A DNA stretch of 64,000 nucleotides from Brachionus manjavacas (Eukaryota; Rotifera; Eurotatoria; Ploima; Brachionidae): assembly GCA_019054805.1 (NCBI GenBank), contig JAHQIY010000004.1, positions 1,240,001-1,304,000 of the forward strand, read 5' to 3'. The notes under the pieces were generated by a model. That model was not told where the DNA came from, did not search any database, and saw only the letters and a list, made by a program, of their open reading frames with translations. Shown one piece after another: positions 33,125 through 43,265 of the stretch. The stretch's first letter is position 1; the number at the start of each line of letters is the position of its first letter. Position numbers and translations under genes: made by a program.

Positions 33125-33936
33125 TCTTTGATTTTGATTTTATTTTCGATTTTTTTTATATTAATGGCGCATAAAACTAAATAAAAATTGCCTAAAAAAT
33201 AAGCTAAATAAAACAATAAAAAATTTATACCTTTTAATCGATACATTTATTTAACAAAAAATCTGTTTTTTTTTATGATTCTACAACTTTTCTATTCGAT
33301 CATTTTTGATTTTAATAATATTTAAACAGATTAATAAAATTAATAATAAGCACCAAAAAATAAATCAATAGATAACATCTATAATAATTGCTGTATTTTA
33401 ACTACAATCATTGTTTTTTGGGTAAGAGCTTATTTCCCTAATTGGCGTATAATACTGTCAATTTAATTTACTTATAAATAACAAACCTAATTATTTTATT
33501 AAATTAAATTTCACATTATTCTTATATTACCTAGATAAATGACAACACTTCCACTTAAAAATACTTCTAGAATAACAATTATACCAATTAAAAGTCAAAA
33601 CAAAAATCTTCCTTAAAACTCTTCAATTGTAATAATCAACAACCTTTCTAATAATAATTAAATGCCTATTATAAAAGTAAAACATTTAAGAATAAAATAA
33701 TTATAAAAAAAATTTGAATTTATTAATCTGGGATATAAATAACTCACCTTCTAAAAGATTAAGAAAAATTGAAAAAAATAATGTAATTTTTTAATTCTTT
33801 ATTAAAGTAAACAAATAAATTAATTTATAATTAACATAGAACCAATATGCTAAACAAACACAGCTAGCTAGACAAGTAAGTTTCAAAAGAATAACACCTT
33901 TGAAAAAAAAAAGTTTTATTATAATTTATAATTCAG
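33125..33936. other. AT-rich intergenic DNA
   Basis: Nothing recognised. Confidence 0.45.
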
Positions 33937-34064
33937 GAAAAAAAAAAAATGATAAACCCGAAAATAAAAAAACATGCAAACACTGTGGAATGGTTGGACA
34001 CACACTAGTTCGGCAGCATCTTTGTTTAAAAATTCTGTCAGGGAAAAATACCAAAAAATCCTAA
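33937..34064 (+). CDS. Zinc-knuckle exon fragment
   Basis: After a good acceptor (TTTATAATTCAG) the frame reads NDKPENKKTCKHCGMVGHTL, VRQHLCLKI and stops at 34,062–34,064. C-x2-C-x4-H-x7-C is a CCHC-like knuckle of the kind seen at the C-termini of transposon and retroelement proteins. No upstream partner exon was identified. A second frame over the same region (33,974–34,189) is probably a shadow. Confidence 0.35.
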
Positions 34065-34584
34065 ATCAAACAGATAATGAACCTTTATTATTGAAATATG
34101 CTATATCTTCATTAACTTGCACATCCTTACTTAATACTCAAATAAACCAAATTGTCAGTTATTTAAATAAAATATTAATTTATAAATAAAAGATACCAAT
34201 AAAGTAAATTTTAATGGCTAACGTTTCGTTAATCGCATATAAAGCTTTGCTTACCCATATTTTAGATAAATTTTTTAAAAAAATTCAAATTAATTGAATA
34301 TAAATGAAATATATAAATGAAGTATAATTAAAATATATAAACCGTAAACTCGCTTTAATGACTCTAAGAGTAAAGCACAAATCCACTCTTTTTTCTTTTG
34401 GATTTAATTAAATCGTTTCTATGTTATAAATTTAATTAGCTAGAAAATTACCTGAATATGGGTTTTTTTCCAAAATAAAGCCCAAGTTTATCTTTTACTC
34501 TAAAAAATGGTCTTTGATCTCATAAAAATATTGTTAGCTAAAAAATAGAAATTTTAACTTTTTCTATTTTAATTCGGCTGTTAT
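34065..34584. other. AT-rich DNA
   Basis: No gene recognised. Confidence 0.4.
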
Positions 34585-34802
34585 TTACCTGTATTTTCAA
34601 AATTATTAGTTTACTGTCTATTTTTTTATTTTTCTGCTAAGAAAATAAATTGTCTTATGTTAGCAAAAATTTTTTTTTGCACTACTTAGTTTATTGCTTA
34701 AAATTATTATTTTTTGCTAAGTATTTTTATTGTTTGAAAAAAATAATTCTTTTACATTATAAATTATTATTTTGAGTTTGAAATATTTTATCATATGCCA
34801 AA

Positions 34803-35197
34803 ATGTTTGATTCATCGTATTTAGTGATTACTCTTAAAGAAGAATATAAAAAGATGTTCAAATAAATACGCCACCAGTAGAAGTTGAATCTGACGGTGAT
34901 TTGGCAGAGGAAATAAATAAAAATGGAAAAAGAACAAGAGTTCTAGCACACTATACATTTACTCGTGAATTTGAAAGTAAATCTAGCTGCTGGTTTTATC
35001 TAAAAAATTACCATTGTTATCATCTAATTTCAATAGCGGTAAATCAAAATCTCCTAACTATTCCAAAGCGTTACATAAAAACAGCAATTGAACCAAAAAA
35101 TAAGGCTGGTAGGATTGATAAAGCAAAACAAGCGTTAAACAAAACAAAATTAGTTATTTTATTAAAATTAAACTTGAAAAAAAGCTGTAAATATTAA
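34803..35197 (+). pseudogene. Degenerate SWIM/AT-hook ORF of the older element
   Basis: After a frameshift near 34,857 the frame reads TPPVEVESDGDLAEEINKNG, ESKSSCWFYLKNYHCYHLIS and NKAGRIDKAKQALNK. The SSCWFYLKNYHCYH segment aligns with the SWIM finger CxCxxWLKxxxCKH of the 35.6-kb protein but has lost the first Cys (Ser instead). The following basic block matches its first AT-hook region. The same order, SWIM then AT-hook, links it to the nested element. Confidence 0.5.
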
Positions 35198-35259
35198 ACT
35201 AATTTTTTTGATAAAAAACTAATAAAATTAAACTTGAAAAAAAGTGGTAAATATTAAAG

Positions 35260-36646
35260 GGATATGTTTTTCATTAGTAGCTAATTTATTTTTAAAGTAG
35301 CTAAATAAAAATATTTTTTAGTAGATAATTATTATAGTAGCTAAAATATTTTTTTAGTAGATAAATAAATTTACTAATAGATAATTAAATTAATAGATAA
35401 TTCGTAAAGTAGCTAAAAAAAAATTAACACCTCATAACATATTGACATTTTTTTGAGTTCTTAATTATTCTTTGATGTAATTGACATATGAATTTTTACA
35501 AATTGGCACCTCTTAAAGAAATCCAACTAATTAATGACCAGTTTTAGAATAAAAACTCAGTCTTTTTCAAACTTTTACAAACTTTTATACAACATATGAT
35601 AAAAAATTACATTATGTCGGAAGAAACATCTAGCTCAACTTCTATCTTAGCTTTACATCAAGCTCAGTCAAATATTGATGACACAGATAACGATGCAAGT
35701 TTGATTGAAGAAGCAGTTATTCATAAAAAAAGAGGCAAAAATTTGAGTTATGAAGATTTTGCGGTATATTTATCGTATCAAAAATGTGTTCAAGACTTAC
35801 AAAGTGGAAAAATTGACGACAGTACTTGGGGTCGAAAAGAGGAGCGTAAAACTAAAAATACAATCATAACAATCATGATAATCAAATACAATCATAACGG
35901 CTCTCTATATTTTATGTGTACGTCTGAATTATTAGATTATGATGCAAACAAATCTCGATGCAAAGATTTTTGGTTAAAGAGCAATGGTTGGCAAAATTTT
36001 AACGAATTCATTTTTTGGGCCAATGAAATTAGATGCGTCAAAATCAATCAAGAAGAATGGGAATTAAGTGAATGTTCATGTGAAGCCTGGTTAAAACATT
36101 TAGTCTGTAAACATGTATTCGGAGTGTCTTTTCATTTAGGCTTAAATAAATTACCGGGCGTTGATTTAAGCATTGAAGGGAACACTAAAAGAGGTCGAAA
36201 AAAAAAAGCAAATCGAGCACTTCAAAGAAATTCAATTGGTCCTTTAAATACTGCTTTAGCCAATAATGAGAATAATCACAATGATCAGCCAATTGTAGAA
36301 CAACAAGACACTATTTTGGGTGAAATAGATTCATTAAATGTTTTACAAGCAAATGTTGCAAATCAACCAGTCAAACGTAAAAGAGGTCGTCCTCCAAAAG
36401 CTAGTCAAAAAGAAGTCAATAATCGTGTTTCTAAAAGAAATAAATTGAGTAATGATTAAATAATTATTCTAATTATATTTTATTGGTCATTTTTTGTATT
36501 TTTTTTTGTCTTATTTTTTTATTTTTTTCTTTATAATTAGCTACTTAAATAAAATAATTATCTACTTTTTATTTTTTTTTATCTATTTTTCTAAATAAAA
36601 ATTAGCTACAAAAAAATAAAATTAGCTACTAACACAAAATATATCC
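35260..36646. mobile_element. Intact-looking 1,387-bp MULE-like element with 10-bp TSD
   Basis: A perfect 10-bp duplication, AATATTAAAG, flanks it (35250–35259 and 36647–36656). The ends GGATATGTTTTTCATTAGTA and, inverted, GGATATATTTTGTGTTAGTA lead into about 130 bp on each side with repeated TAGTAGCTAA, AGTAGATAAT and AGTAGCTAAAT words. A single ORF occupies the centre. The perfect duplication and uninterrupted ORF suggest recent movement, presumably driven by a transposase supplied elsewhere, since no DDE core is encoded. Confidence 0.85.
35596..36459 (+). CDS. SWIM zinc finger plus AT-hook protein of the MULE-like element
   Basis: 287 residues from the first ATG (281 from the Met at 35,614, MSEETSSSTS). 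Features: an acidic N-terminus; HKKRGKNLSYEDFAVYLSYQ (43–62), also recognisable in the relic at 48.1 kb; a SWIM finger C160-x-C162-x8-C171-x-H173 in ECSCEAWLKHLVCKH; an AT-hook-like KRGRKKKANR (198–207); and a canonical AT-hook KRKRGRPPK (260–268). SWIM fingers normally follow the DDE domain in MULE transposases and bind DNA or protein. Here only about 90 residues separate the N-terminal block from the finger, too few for a catalytic core. Likely a DNA-binding accessory or derived repressor; catalytic activity is not expected. Confidence 0.75.
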   Translation: MIKNYIMSEETSSSTSILALHQAQSNIDDTDNDASLIEEAVIHKKRGKNLSYEDFAVYLSYQKCVQDLQSGKIDDSTWGRKEERKTKNTIITIMIIKYNHNGSLYFMCTSELLDYDANKSRCKDFWLKSNGWQNFNEFIFWANEIRCVKINQEEWELSECSCEAWLKHLVCKHVFGVSFHLGLNKLPGVDLSIEGNTKRGRKKKANRALQRNSIGPLNTALANNENNHNDQPIVEQQDTILGEIDSLNVLQANVANQPVKRKRGRPPKASQKEVNNRVSKRNKLSND

Positions 36647-36802
36647 AATATTAAAGTAATTATTTTGATAAAAAACTATTAAAAATTAACATTATTAGTT
36701 ACAAATAAGTTTTTAAGCAAAAAACTAAGTAAAATAAACAAAAAATAAATATATTTGAAAATTTTTTTAGCAGTAAACTAATAATTTTAATTTCACAGGT
36801 AA

Positions 36803-37384
36803 TATTGGCTTTTTTTCTTCCGTTCTTCTTTGGTACTGTTTCGGTCTTTTTTATCTGTATTTGCCTTTGAATTTGAGTTAAGACATGGACATTAAAATCA
36901 TTTTTGTAGAAATAAATTCAAATTTCAAATTATGAAACTTGTTTGTAAAAATTTATGGTTAAAAACATTGAAAATGCTTTTAGAGTAAAGTTCGACTTTT
37001 AGAGTCGTTAAACACAAGTTAACGATAATCAAAACTGAATAAACTGCCTTCTTTTTTAAATTAAATAAATTTTAATTACATTACATGTTTATTGATATGC
37101 TATTGATTTCGCTAAAAAATTGATCTACTTGAATGACTTTTTTTCGAAAACTAAATACTCTGTTAAAATAATCTTACAAATATGTTTACATGATGGAAAG
37201 TTTTTTTTGTACATTTTAGTTTAAATAGGAAAATTTTTTTTTATTTTTTATGAGAACACTTTTTATTTTATTTGTATAAATTTTATCTTTTATTTAGAAA
37301 AAACTTGCAACAACCTGCTTGCACTGGTTTATCCCTTATTTTATTTTATTATATAATATGAAGAAATTATTAATTATTATGTTG
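36803..37384. other. AT-rich intergenic DNA
   Basis: No gene recognised up to the edge of inverted repeat 2. Confidence 0.45.
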
Positions 37385-40300
37385 TTTTAAATTTTTTTAT
37401 TGTCTTGATAAAAATATAAAAGTAAACTTTTTAAAATTCTTTATTAAGAACAAAAGCTATTAAATCCTGAATGTTTGATAAAAAAGTCTAATTTGATTAT
37501 AATAAATTTGCAAAATTTAGTCCAGCTTATTTATTTAATCAAAATTTTATATTTTTTTAGCATTTATCAAGATTTGTAAAATACTAATTTAGAGACAAAT
37601 AATATGTCTAAATTAATGATTTATAAAATGATAATAAATGCCTCATTGAAAATTCTAATTAAAGCTCATTGAGTTCAGAAAAAAAAAACTTCAATCGTGT
37701 AATACTTCATACAACAGCAAAGAATATTCTTCATACTTAATAAGTATTTTTTGAACTCCCCTTTTTAATAATAAAAAAAAAATTGTCATCGAAATCGGAA
37801 ACGAAACAAAACTAAGGAATTTTGCCGCAACAGTCAATGAATATCCCGCGATTCTGGCTATTTCATCTATTGAATTTGCAACAGTTATTCCGATAGCTGG
37901 CAGGGTACTATTAATTGTATATGTTATCCATTCTCTTAAACCATCTATATCTCTTATATTCGATTGATCAAAGAGTAAATCTAGATTTTTGATTGTTGTA
38001 TCTTGATCTATATGATCAAAGATTTTATTGATTTTCTGTATTTTTTCACAATTATCGGAAATCAGACTTGGATTTGTTCTCAATCTATCTTTTAATTCTT
38101 TAATTCCAAATTTTTCGAAGAATTCCTGCTTATAGGATTTATTAATCCTTGATGTTGGTAAAATATCTAAAAATGGTATAACACTTGTCAAAGAAGCAAA
38201 TGCTATCTCCAATTTTTTCGAATCGAACAAATTTCCAAGAATGCTTTTTTTTTTTAAATAGATAGTTCTTTTTGAAAATGGTTCCAGCAGGTTAATGTTC
38301 ATATTATTGAATTTTGTTCGAACCAAATGTTCCTCAATTTCTTTTTTCAAGCGTGATCCATCTTTTGAGAATAATTCGTCTTCAAAATATTTTGCAGACG
38401 AAGTAATGTAATAAACTGATTCTTGGATTAATTTATTTCTGTATTTGTCGCTTTTCAAGTTATCTGAACTAAATTCTTCAATCTCTGAAAATAGACTATT
38501 AAAAACTCGATGTTCTTTAATCATGTCACAAATATTATTGTGAATAGTATTTCTTTTTTTTTCCAACATATCTTTATATTCAATAACTTGTATTTTTAAA
38601 GGAATATCATCATCGATTATACCTTCGACTGTGAGTTGGCTCCGATAAAAATTGTCAACTTGATTGTAGACAAAAAAAAGCATCACTTTTTTTTGCTCAT
38701 TTAATTTAGCTGTTTCTAATTCTTGACCGGAAAGCCTTTCTTTGGTAAGAAAAATTATTGCGTCAAATTCATTTATTTTGTAATGTATCTTTAATTCATC
38801 CAGAAAATGTTGAATGTTAGTATTATTGTTGTCCTGAAAACCGGTCGTATCAAAAAAATTAATTGTATACTCCAAGTTTTCTTTAATAAATTTATGCTGG
38901 ATCTTGGCTCTTTCAATTAGGACATTACATCCTTTTGCATCTGCACTTACTTTTGCTGCATTATCTTCATTATTCAAAATACCTCGAAATGCATTCAAAA
39001 ATGAACTTTTTCCACTTCCAGTCTTTCCAATGATAGCAATATTCAGAAAATCAGAAAAACTCGTCACCATTTCAAGATCACTTAAAATTTTACCAGGCAC
39101 TATTTCGCTTTGTTCATTTGCTTCAAGATGTTTGTCCATATTTTCTTTAATTTTTATTCCTATAAATTAAATGTTAGCTATTATAAAGTAAAAAAAATAA
39201 GAAAAAAATTTATTTTATACACTAAACATGACTTTTATCTATTGAAAGTCAACAATATTTATAATCATAATGCATTGATAAAATTTTAATTTCAATTTAT
39301 TTAGGAATTATTTCAAATAATTCTGTTGAACAAAATGGCAAAAATATGAAGATAAACTTTATCGTGTTTTAAAAAAATTGATAAACATGCTTTGGGAAAA
39401 ACTTAAAGTAAAAAAAATAAGAAAATAAATAAAATGTAAATTTTAAAAAAATACATAAATATAAATTTTGAATTGAAAAAAGAACTAATTAAAGATAAAT
39501 ATTATTTTTTCAACAAAACAAAGATAAACTTTTAATATAAACAATAAACACTGTTTATTGTAAATATTAAAACTGATTTTTATTTAAATTTGAAAAAAAA
39601 TAAGCTTCTTTTCTAACACTCAGAAAATGATTGAAAGTTAAAAAATTTGAATTTTGAGAATTATTTAATTTCGACTCTTGCTAAAATCTAACTTTTTTTT
39701 AACGAAATATGTAAAATTCTTTTTTGAAAGACTTCCAAATTAATGTCCACGTCTGGACCTGTAAATTTTTTTTTTTTAATAGCCCTTGATAATTGTCTAA
39801 GATTATTTAATAATATATTAAAAGATTATTATTTTATGGTTGATTCTATTGATATTTTTAATAGTCTAAGATATATTTTTACACTTTTTTCGTTAAATAC
39901 TTTGCGAATAAAATTTTTTAAATCTTTTTAAATCAAAAAAAATTACCACACTAGATCAAAATTAAAAATCAAATTTTCCATTTTTTTGGTAGTTTTTCTC
40001 TTAAAAAATAAAATGTTTTTAATTATTTAATTAATTAGAAATTTATTTTTAATTAGTTATTTTTTTATTATACTTGAAATTTTTATATTTTTTAATTATG
40101 TAATATTCTTTAAGACAATTTTTTAAAGATGGTTATTGCATTTAAAAGAATATTCGGGAAAATTTTTTTTTTATTTTAAAAAATTTGAATAATTTATAAT
40201 ATTGGGATGTTTCAAATATTTTTTTCAGCTTCAAAAGAAAATATTTTTAGGTTAATATTTCAAGATTTATTTTGTTTGAAAATAAACTATCTTTAGTGAG

Positions 40301-40836
40301 ATAGAATGAGTTTTTTTTATTTTGAAATTTGAAAAAATTATTGAAAGTTCTTTTTTTAACTTTCAAATGCTTTATTTATTTACCGTTGCCTTATTGACTG
40401 TTTTATCGACTCTTTGAGAAATACAGTCTTAATTATTTTAGAGATAAACACTTAGTTTCTATATTTTAAAAATTAAAATTTAATTAGTTAGAAAATACCC
40501 TGAACTCAAGTCCGTACTTATTTTATTTTTGTAAAATTCAACACTCCTAATTTTCATAATAGCTCCTGGAACGAAAAAAAATATCATATTCTCCCAACAA
40601 TGACTATCTGAAACGGAAGAAATTTCATTTTTCTCTTCACATTCATTGAACCCAAAAAAATATTACGATCATGTTAAGGAATAATAATGACGAAATGAAA
40701 AATTGATTTTAATTCAAGCAAAATCTGCTGCGATAATCTTTAAAAAAAGAAAATCTTTGAGCAACTCAAAATATTGAATACTTAGGTCTCCCAATTGGTG
40801 AAAGTACTTCATCTGGAAATTTATTGAAAAAAAGTT
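37385..40836. repeat. Inverted repeat 2, left arm (~3.45 kb)
   Basis: Reverse complement of about 48,804–52,240; paired coordinates sum to about 89,640. The 39.1–40.8 kb part is nearly identical between arms, the gene is a mosaic, and the outermost few hundred bases are clearly diverged but alignable (for example the shared CTTTTGTTCTTAATAAAGAA word). The inner border at 40,836 falls inside a truncated third GTPase copy. Confidence 0.88.
37691..39139 (-). CDS. IRG-like GTPase, copy A (482 aa, single exon)
   Basis: P-loop IIGKTGSGKSSFLNAFRG (G38–S46 core), G3 DTTG (97–100) and G4-type NQVD (159–162) define a GTPase. The C-terminal half (IPFLDILPTSRINKSYKQ, then FFEKFGIKELKDRL, and a long hydrophobic helix pair at about 413–460) resembles the helical domain of immunity-related GTPases (IRG/p47). 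GIMAP- or dynamin-like alternatives cannot be excluded. IRG proteins act in cell-autonomous defence on intracellular membranes in vertebrates; the role here is unknown. No intron is needed. Copy B at 50.5 kb differs by only two residues over 1–122, by about 27 substitutions and two indels over 123–252, and by none over 253–375. Confidence 0.75.
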   Translation of the reverse strand: MDKHLEANEQSEIVPGKILSDLEMVTSFSDFLNIAIIGKTGSGKSSFLNAFRGILNNEDNAAKVSADAKGCNVLIERAKIQHKFIKENLEYTINFFDTTGFQDNNNTNIQHFLDELKIHYKINEFDAIIFLTKERLSGQELETAKLNEQKKVMLFFVYNQVDNFYRSQLTVEGIIDDDIPLKIQVIEYKDMLEKKRNTIHNNICDMIKEHRVFNSLFSEIEEFSSDNLKSDKYRNKLIQESVYYITSSAKYFEDELFSKDGSRLKKEIEEHLVRTKFNNMNINLLEPFSKRTIYLKKKSILGNLFDSKKLEIAFASLTSVIPFLDILPTSRINKSYKQEFFEKFGIKELKDRLRTNPSLISDNCEKIQKINKIFDHIDQDTTIKNLDLLFDQSNIRDIDGLREWITYTINSTLPAIGITVANSIDEIARIAGYSLTVAAKFLSFVSFPISMTIFFLLLKRGVQKILIKYEEYSLLLYEVLHD

Positions 40837-40968
40837 TGTATCTGCACTAACTTTTGCTGCATTATATTCATTATTCGAAATGCCTCGAAATGCATTCAAA
40901 AATGAACTTTTTCCACTTCCAGTCTTTCCAATGATAGCAATATTTAAAACTTCAAATTTTTCGTCCAT
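40836..40968 (-). pseudogene. Third IRG-like GTPase copy, truncated after the P-loop
   Basis: The start MDEKFEVLNIAIIGKTGSGK lacks the 27-residue N-terminal extension of copies A and B but is otherwise the same through NAFRGISNNEYNAAKVSADT. Homology to the GTPase stops at codon 44, exactly at the inner border of inverted repeat 2; the frame then runs into arm sequence and ends at 40,714. Its upstream flank (ATTAAAATAGGAGAAAATATG) resembles the flank of the full genes, so it is a genuine gene copy cut by the rearrangement. Confidence 0.75.
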
Positions 40969-41116
40969 ATTTTCTCCTATTTTAATTCTTATAAATTAAA
41001 ATGTTCAAATTAAAAAATAAAAGATAATTTGTTTAAAAAGATTTATTTCTCAATATATGTCTATTTCAATATATGTTTTAAAAATTTTTTTTGATTTTTT
41101 AATTTTATTTATTTTT

Positions 41117-41166
41117 TCTAGCTTTTTATAAAGTAGCTCTAGCTCGGTACAGAAAAAAAAAATAAA
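41117..41166 (+). mobile_element. LINE 3' end stub
   Basis: AGCTCTAGCTCGGTACAGAA followed by an A-rich AAATAAATA tail is the 3' terminus shared by the LINE copies at 6.0 and 45.75 kb. Confidence 0.5.
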
Positions 41167-41209
41167 TACGCGATCTTTTCGCAAAATAAAGCATTTTATC
41201 GTACGGTCC

Positions 41210-41572
41210 ATGCGAAAATTGTCACTCAGAAATGAAATTTACAATTTGGAAACGTTACCAATAAATAATAGCTTAGTTGTTACTTTGTCTAATATGACCA
41301 ATATACCTATACCAACTAATACTACTGATGAACTAAAAAGTAGCTTTACAAAGATACTTTATTTTAAACTTGATGCGTTAAATGATCAGCTACAAAGCCT
41401 CAATATTGTTTCAAATCCAGTAAAGGCTCTGGCTATAGACTTGAAAAAAAAATCTTATAAAAGTGCATCAATTTCGGATGAAGCAAAAATTAATGAAGTA
41501 AATCTTAATTTAAATGATGACTTTCTTTGTGAGATTTGTTTGGGAAAAGTTTTGAAAAAAAAGAAAAAGTGA
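41210..41572 (+). CDS. Unrecognised ORF, N-terminal part of a protein (120 aa)
   Basis: The ATG at 41,210 opens MRKLSLRNEIYNLETLPINN, continuing with SNMTNIPIPTNTTDELKSSF and FYKLDALNDQLQS-like helical sequence, and ends FLCEICLGKVLKKKKK. CEICLG resembles the first Cys pair of a RING or PHD finger, so the frame may be truncated just as that domain begins. It lies between LINE 3' ends, so it may be an ORF1 fragment or a captured host exon. Confidence 0.35.
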   Translation: MRKLSLRNEIYNLETLPINNSLVVTLSNMTNIPIPTNTTDELKSSFTKILYFKLDALNDQLQSLNIVSNPVKALAIDLKKKSYKSASISDEAKINEVNLNLNDDFLCEICLGKVLKKKKK

Positions 41573-41589
41573 ATGGAGTTTGAGGCTAC

Positions 41590-42434
41590 TTAAGTCAAAA
41601 GCACATATAAACAAGCCAAGTATCTTCTCTTAGTTATTTTAACTCCACATTTTTCACAAAACATTTCTTGTCCTTGTGTAACTGAATTCATTCTTGGTCT
41701 CTCGGATACATTTTCTTGTATTGACTCATCATCATTAGAATCGTCATCAGATTCAATTCCTTTTGGTGGTGAAGATGAAGCTTGTGTTTCTTTTGGTTGA
41801 TGTGCGAGCGCTCCAGTTGTATCTTTTGGTCTTCCCTTTTTTCGTTTAGCTTGTATTGGTATATCCATTCCAATTGAATCAAAATCTGATTTTTTTTACG
41901 TACAGCTACTCTTGTTTCATGATAACATTTGTTATTTTTTAACCAATGCCAACAGTTACAACTTCTTAATGTCCAAATAATTTCGTTGTATTTTTCTTTA
42001 GGATTACTAAAAATAGATTTGATCATCTCATCGAATGAAGTCCAGTTTTTATCAATCAATGTCTTTTTCTGAAGAGGAACATCAGCAGAATTTTGATCGT
42101 TTGAATGATTTGAATATTGATTGTCTAAAACATAAACTAAACCATTTGTTTCACCATTCTTAACTTTGAAATATATTGATTTTTTGCAATCTTTTTTGTT
42201 AAATTTACAATTGTATGTGTGTTTATAGCAATAAGCTAACTAGTTGGTACTGTGAAAATTCCAGGTGACATTGTCGAAATATAAATTTTTGACCAGTCTT
42301 TTCAATTCTTCCTACGATTCACATTCTTGAACACAATGGTAAGTTTTGCTGTACTTCTCTTATTTTTGGGAATGTCTTCAGCGTCATTGACTGTATCGTT
42401 AAAGCTATGTTCTAGAATAATTGCAGAACTAGAC
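41590..42434 (-). pseudogene. SWIM/AT-hook MULE-like ORF relic, diverged relative of the 35.6-kb protein
   Basis: From ATG near 42,434 (MSSSAIILEHSFNDTVNDAE), with stops and frameshifts, come YNCKFNKKDCKKSIYFKVKN (FLYWCH-like), NWTSFDEMIKSIF, and the SWIM finger SCNCWHWLKNNKCYHETRVA (CxCx8CxH). After a frameshift near 41,870 comes the AT-hook KRKKGRPKD, an acidic stretch and a terminal C-x2-C. Order and spacing match the 35.6-kb protein, again with no room for a DDE core. No terminal repeats could be paired. Confidence 0.65.
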
Positions 42435-42469
42435 ATTTTTGATTAATGGAACCTTTATTTATTTTTTTA

Positions 42470-43265
42470 TTCTATTTATTTGTTTTCTGTACCGAGCTAG
42501 GGCTCCTTCAGAATAAATTTTAAAAAAAAATCAAAATAAAATTAAAAATAAAATTCTAGTTAATAAAATGAGATAAAAAAATCAAAATAAAGTAAAAATG
42601 AAAGTTAAGAATTAATAGAATGTTACATGTGGCACATGTTTACATAATTCAAGTTTCAGGAAAAAAGGAGGAAATAGTAGGGTAGCAATTACACAATGGA
42701 GTAGGGTATTGAATATATTTCGATTCGATTAAAAGACTCATGATGCACGATTATAGAGGAAGTATCATATTTTAAATTAAGGATAGATATGACTGCTTTA
42801 TTCTGAATTGCTTGTAGTTTTTTGATATTATTTTCTGAAAATGAATCTAAGAAAGGAAAAGAATAGTCTAAAATTGATCCGACTAAAGATATATATAAAT
42901 TTTCTTGTGTGTTTTGATTAAGACTCCATTTTTTGTTTGACAATATCTTAATAATATTTAGCCTTTTATTGCAGCGTTCTTTAATTGCGACTACCAGTAT
43001 ATAAAAGTTTAACTTAGAATCAAATTTAATACCAAGAAACTTGATTTCTTTTTGGCTCACTATTCTGTTTCCATAAATTTTTAAGTTAAATTATCACCCT
43101 CTTTTTGTACCTAGAGAAGACTACTGAACACGACTTTTCTACTGATATCTTCATTTTCCATTTAGTAAGCCATTGTACTAGTTCTTTAGTGTATTTATTT
43201 TTCTTATTTTCTAGGTTCTCCTTTTTTTTATAAATGAAGAATGTAACTAGATCATCTGCGAAAAT
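42470..43265 (-). pseudogene. 5'-truncated LINE: RT motif C to 3' end
   Basis: The copy begins at the catalytic box IFADDLVTFFIYKKKENLEN and continues through WKMKISVEKSCSVVFS, EIKFLGIKFDSKLNF, SLVGSILDYSFPFLDSFSEN and IQNKAVISILNLKYDTSS (frame 42,689–43,060). It ends in the shared 3' signature, seen on the + strand as TTCTGTACCGAGCTAGGGCT near 42,485–42,510. Same family as 5.4 kb and 46 kb. Confidence 0.75.

Larger units (their letters stand above)
34585..36802. mobile_element. Older MULE-like element containing a nested younger one
   Basis: The ends TTACCTGTATTTTCAAAATT and, inverted at the right, TTACCTGTGAAATTAAAATT both continue as ATTATTAGTTTACTG. Further in, TTAGCAAAA and CTTAGTTTATTGCTTAAAA-type words recur on both sides. 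The interior holds a degenerate SWIM/AT-hook ORF (34,803–35,197) and, in its right half, the 1,387-bp element at 35,260–36,646. Without the insert it would be about 0.8 kb. No clean target duplication. Confidence 0.6.

Noticed and set aside
38904-39170. 88-codon frame opposite the start of GTPase copy A, repeated at 50,470–50,736
   Set aside because: Antisense shadow; it appears twice only because the gene is duplicated in an inverted repeat.
39743-39931. 62-codon ORF identical to one at 49,710–49,898
   Set aside because: Conserved only as part of the near-identical arms; F/I/N-rich with no domain or good context.
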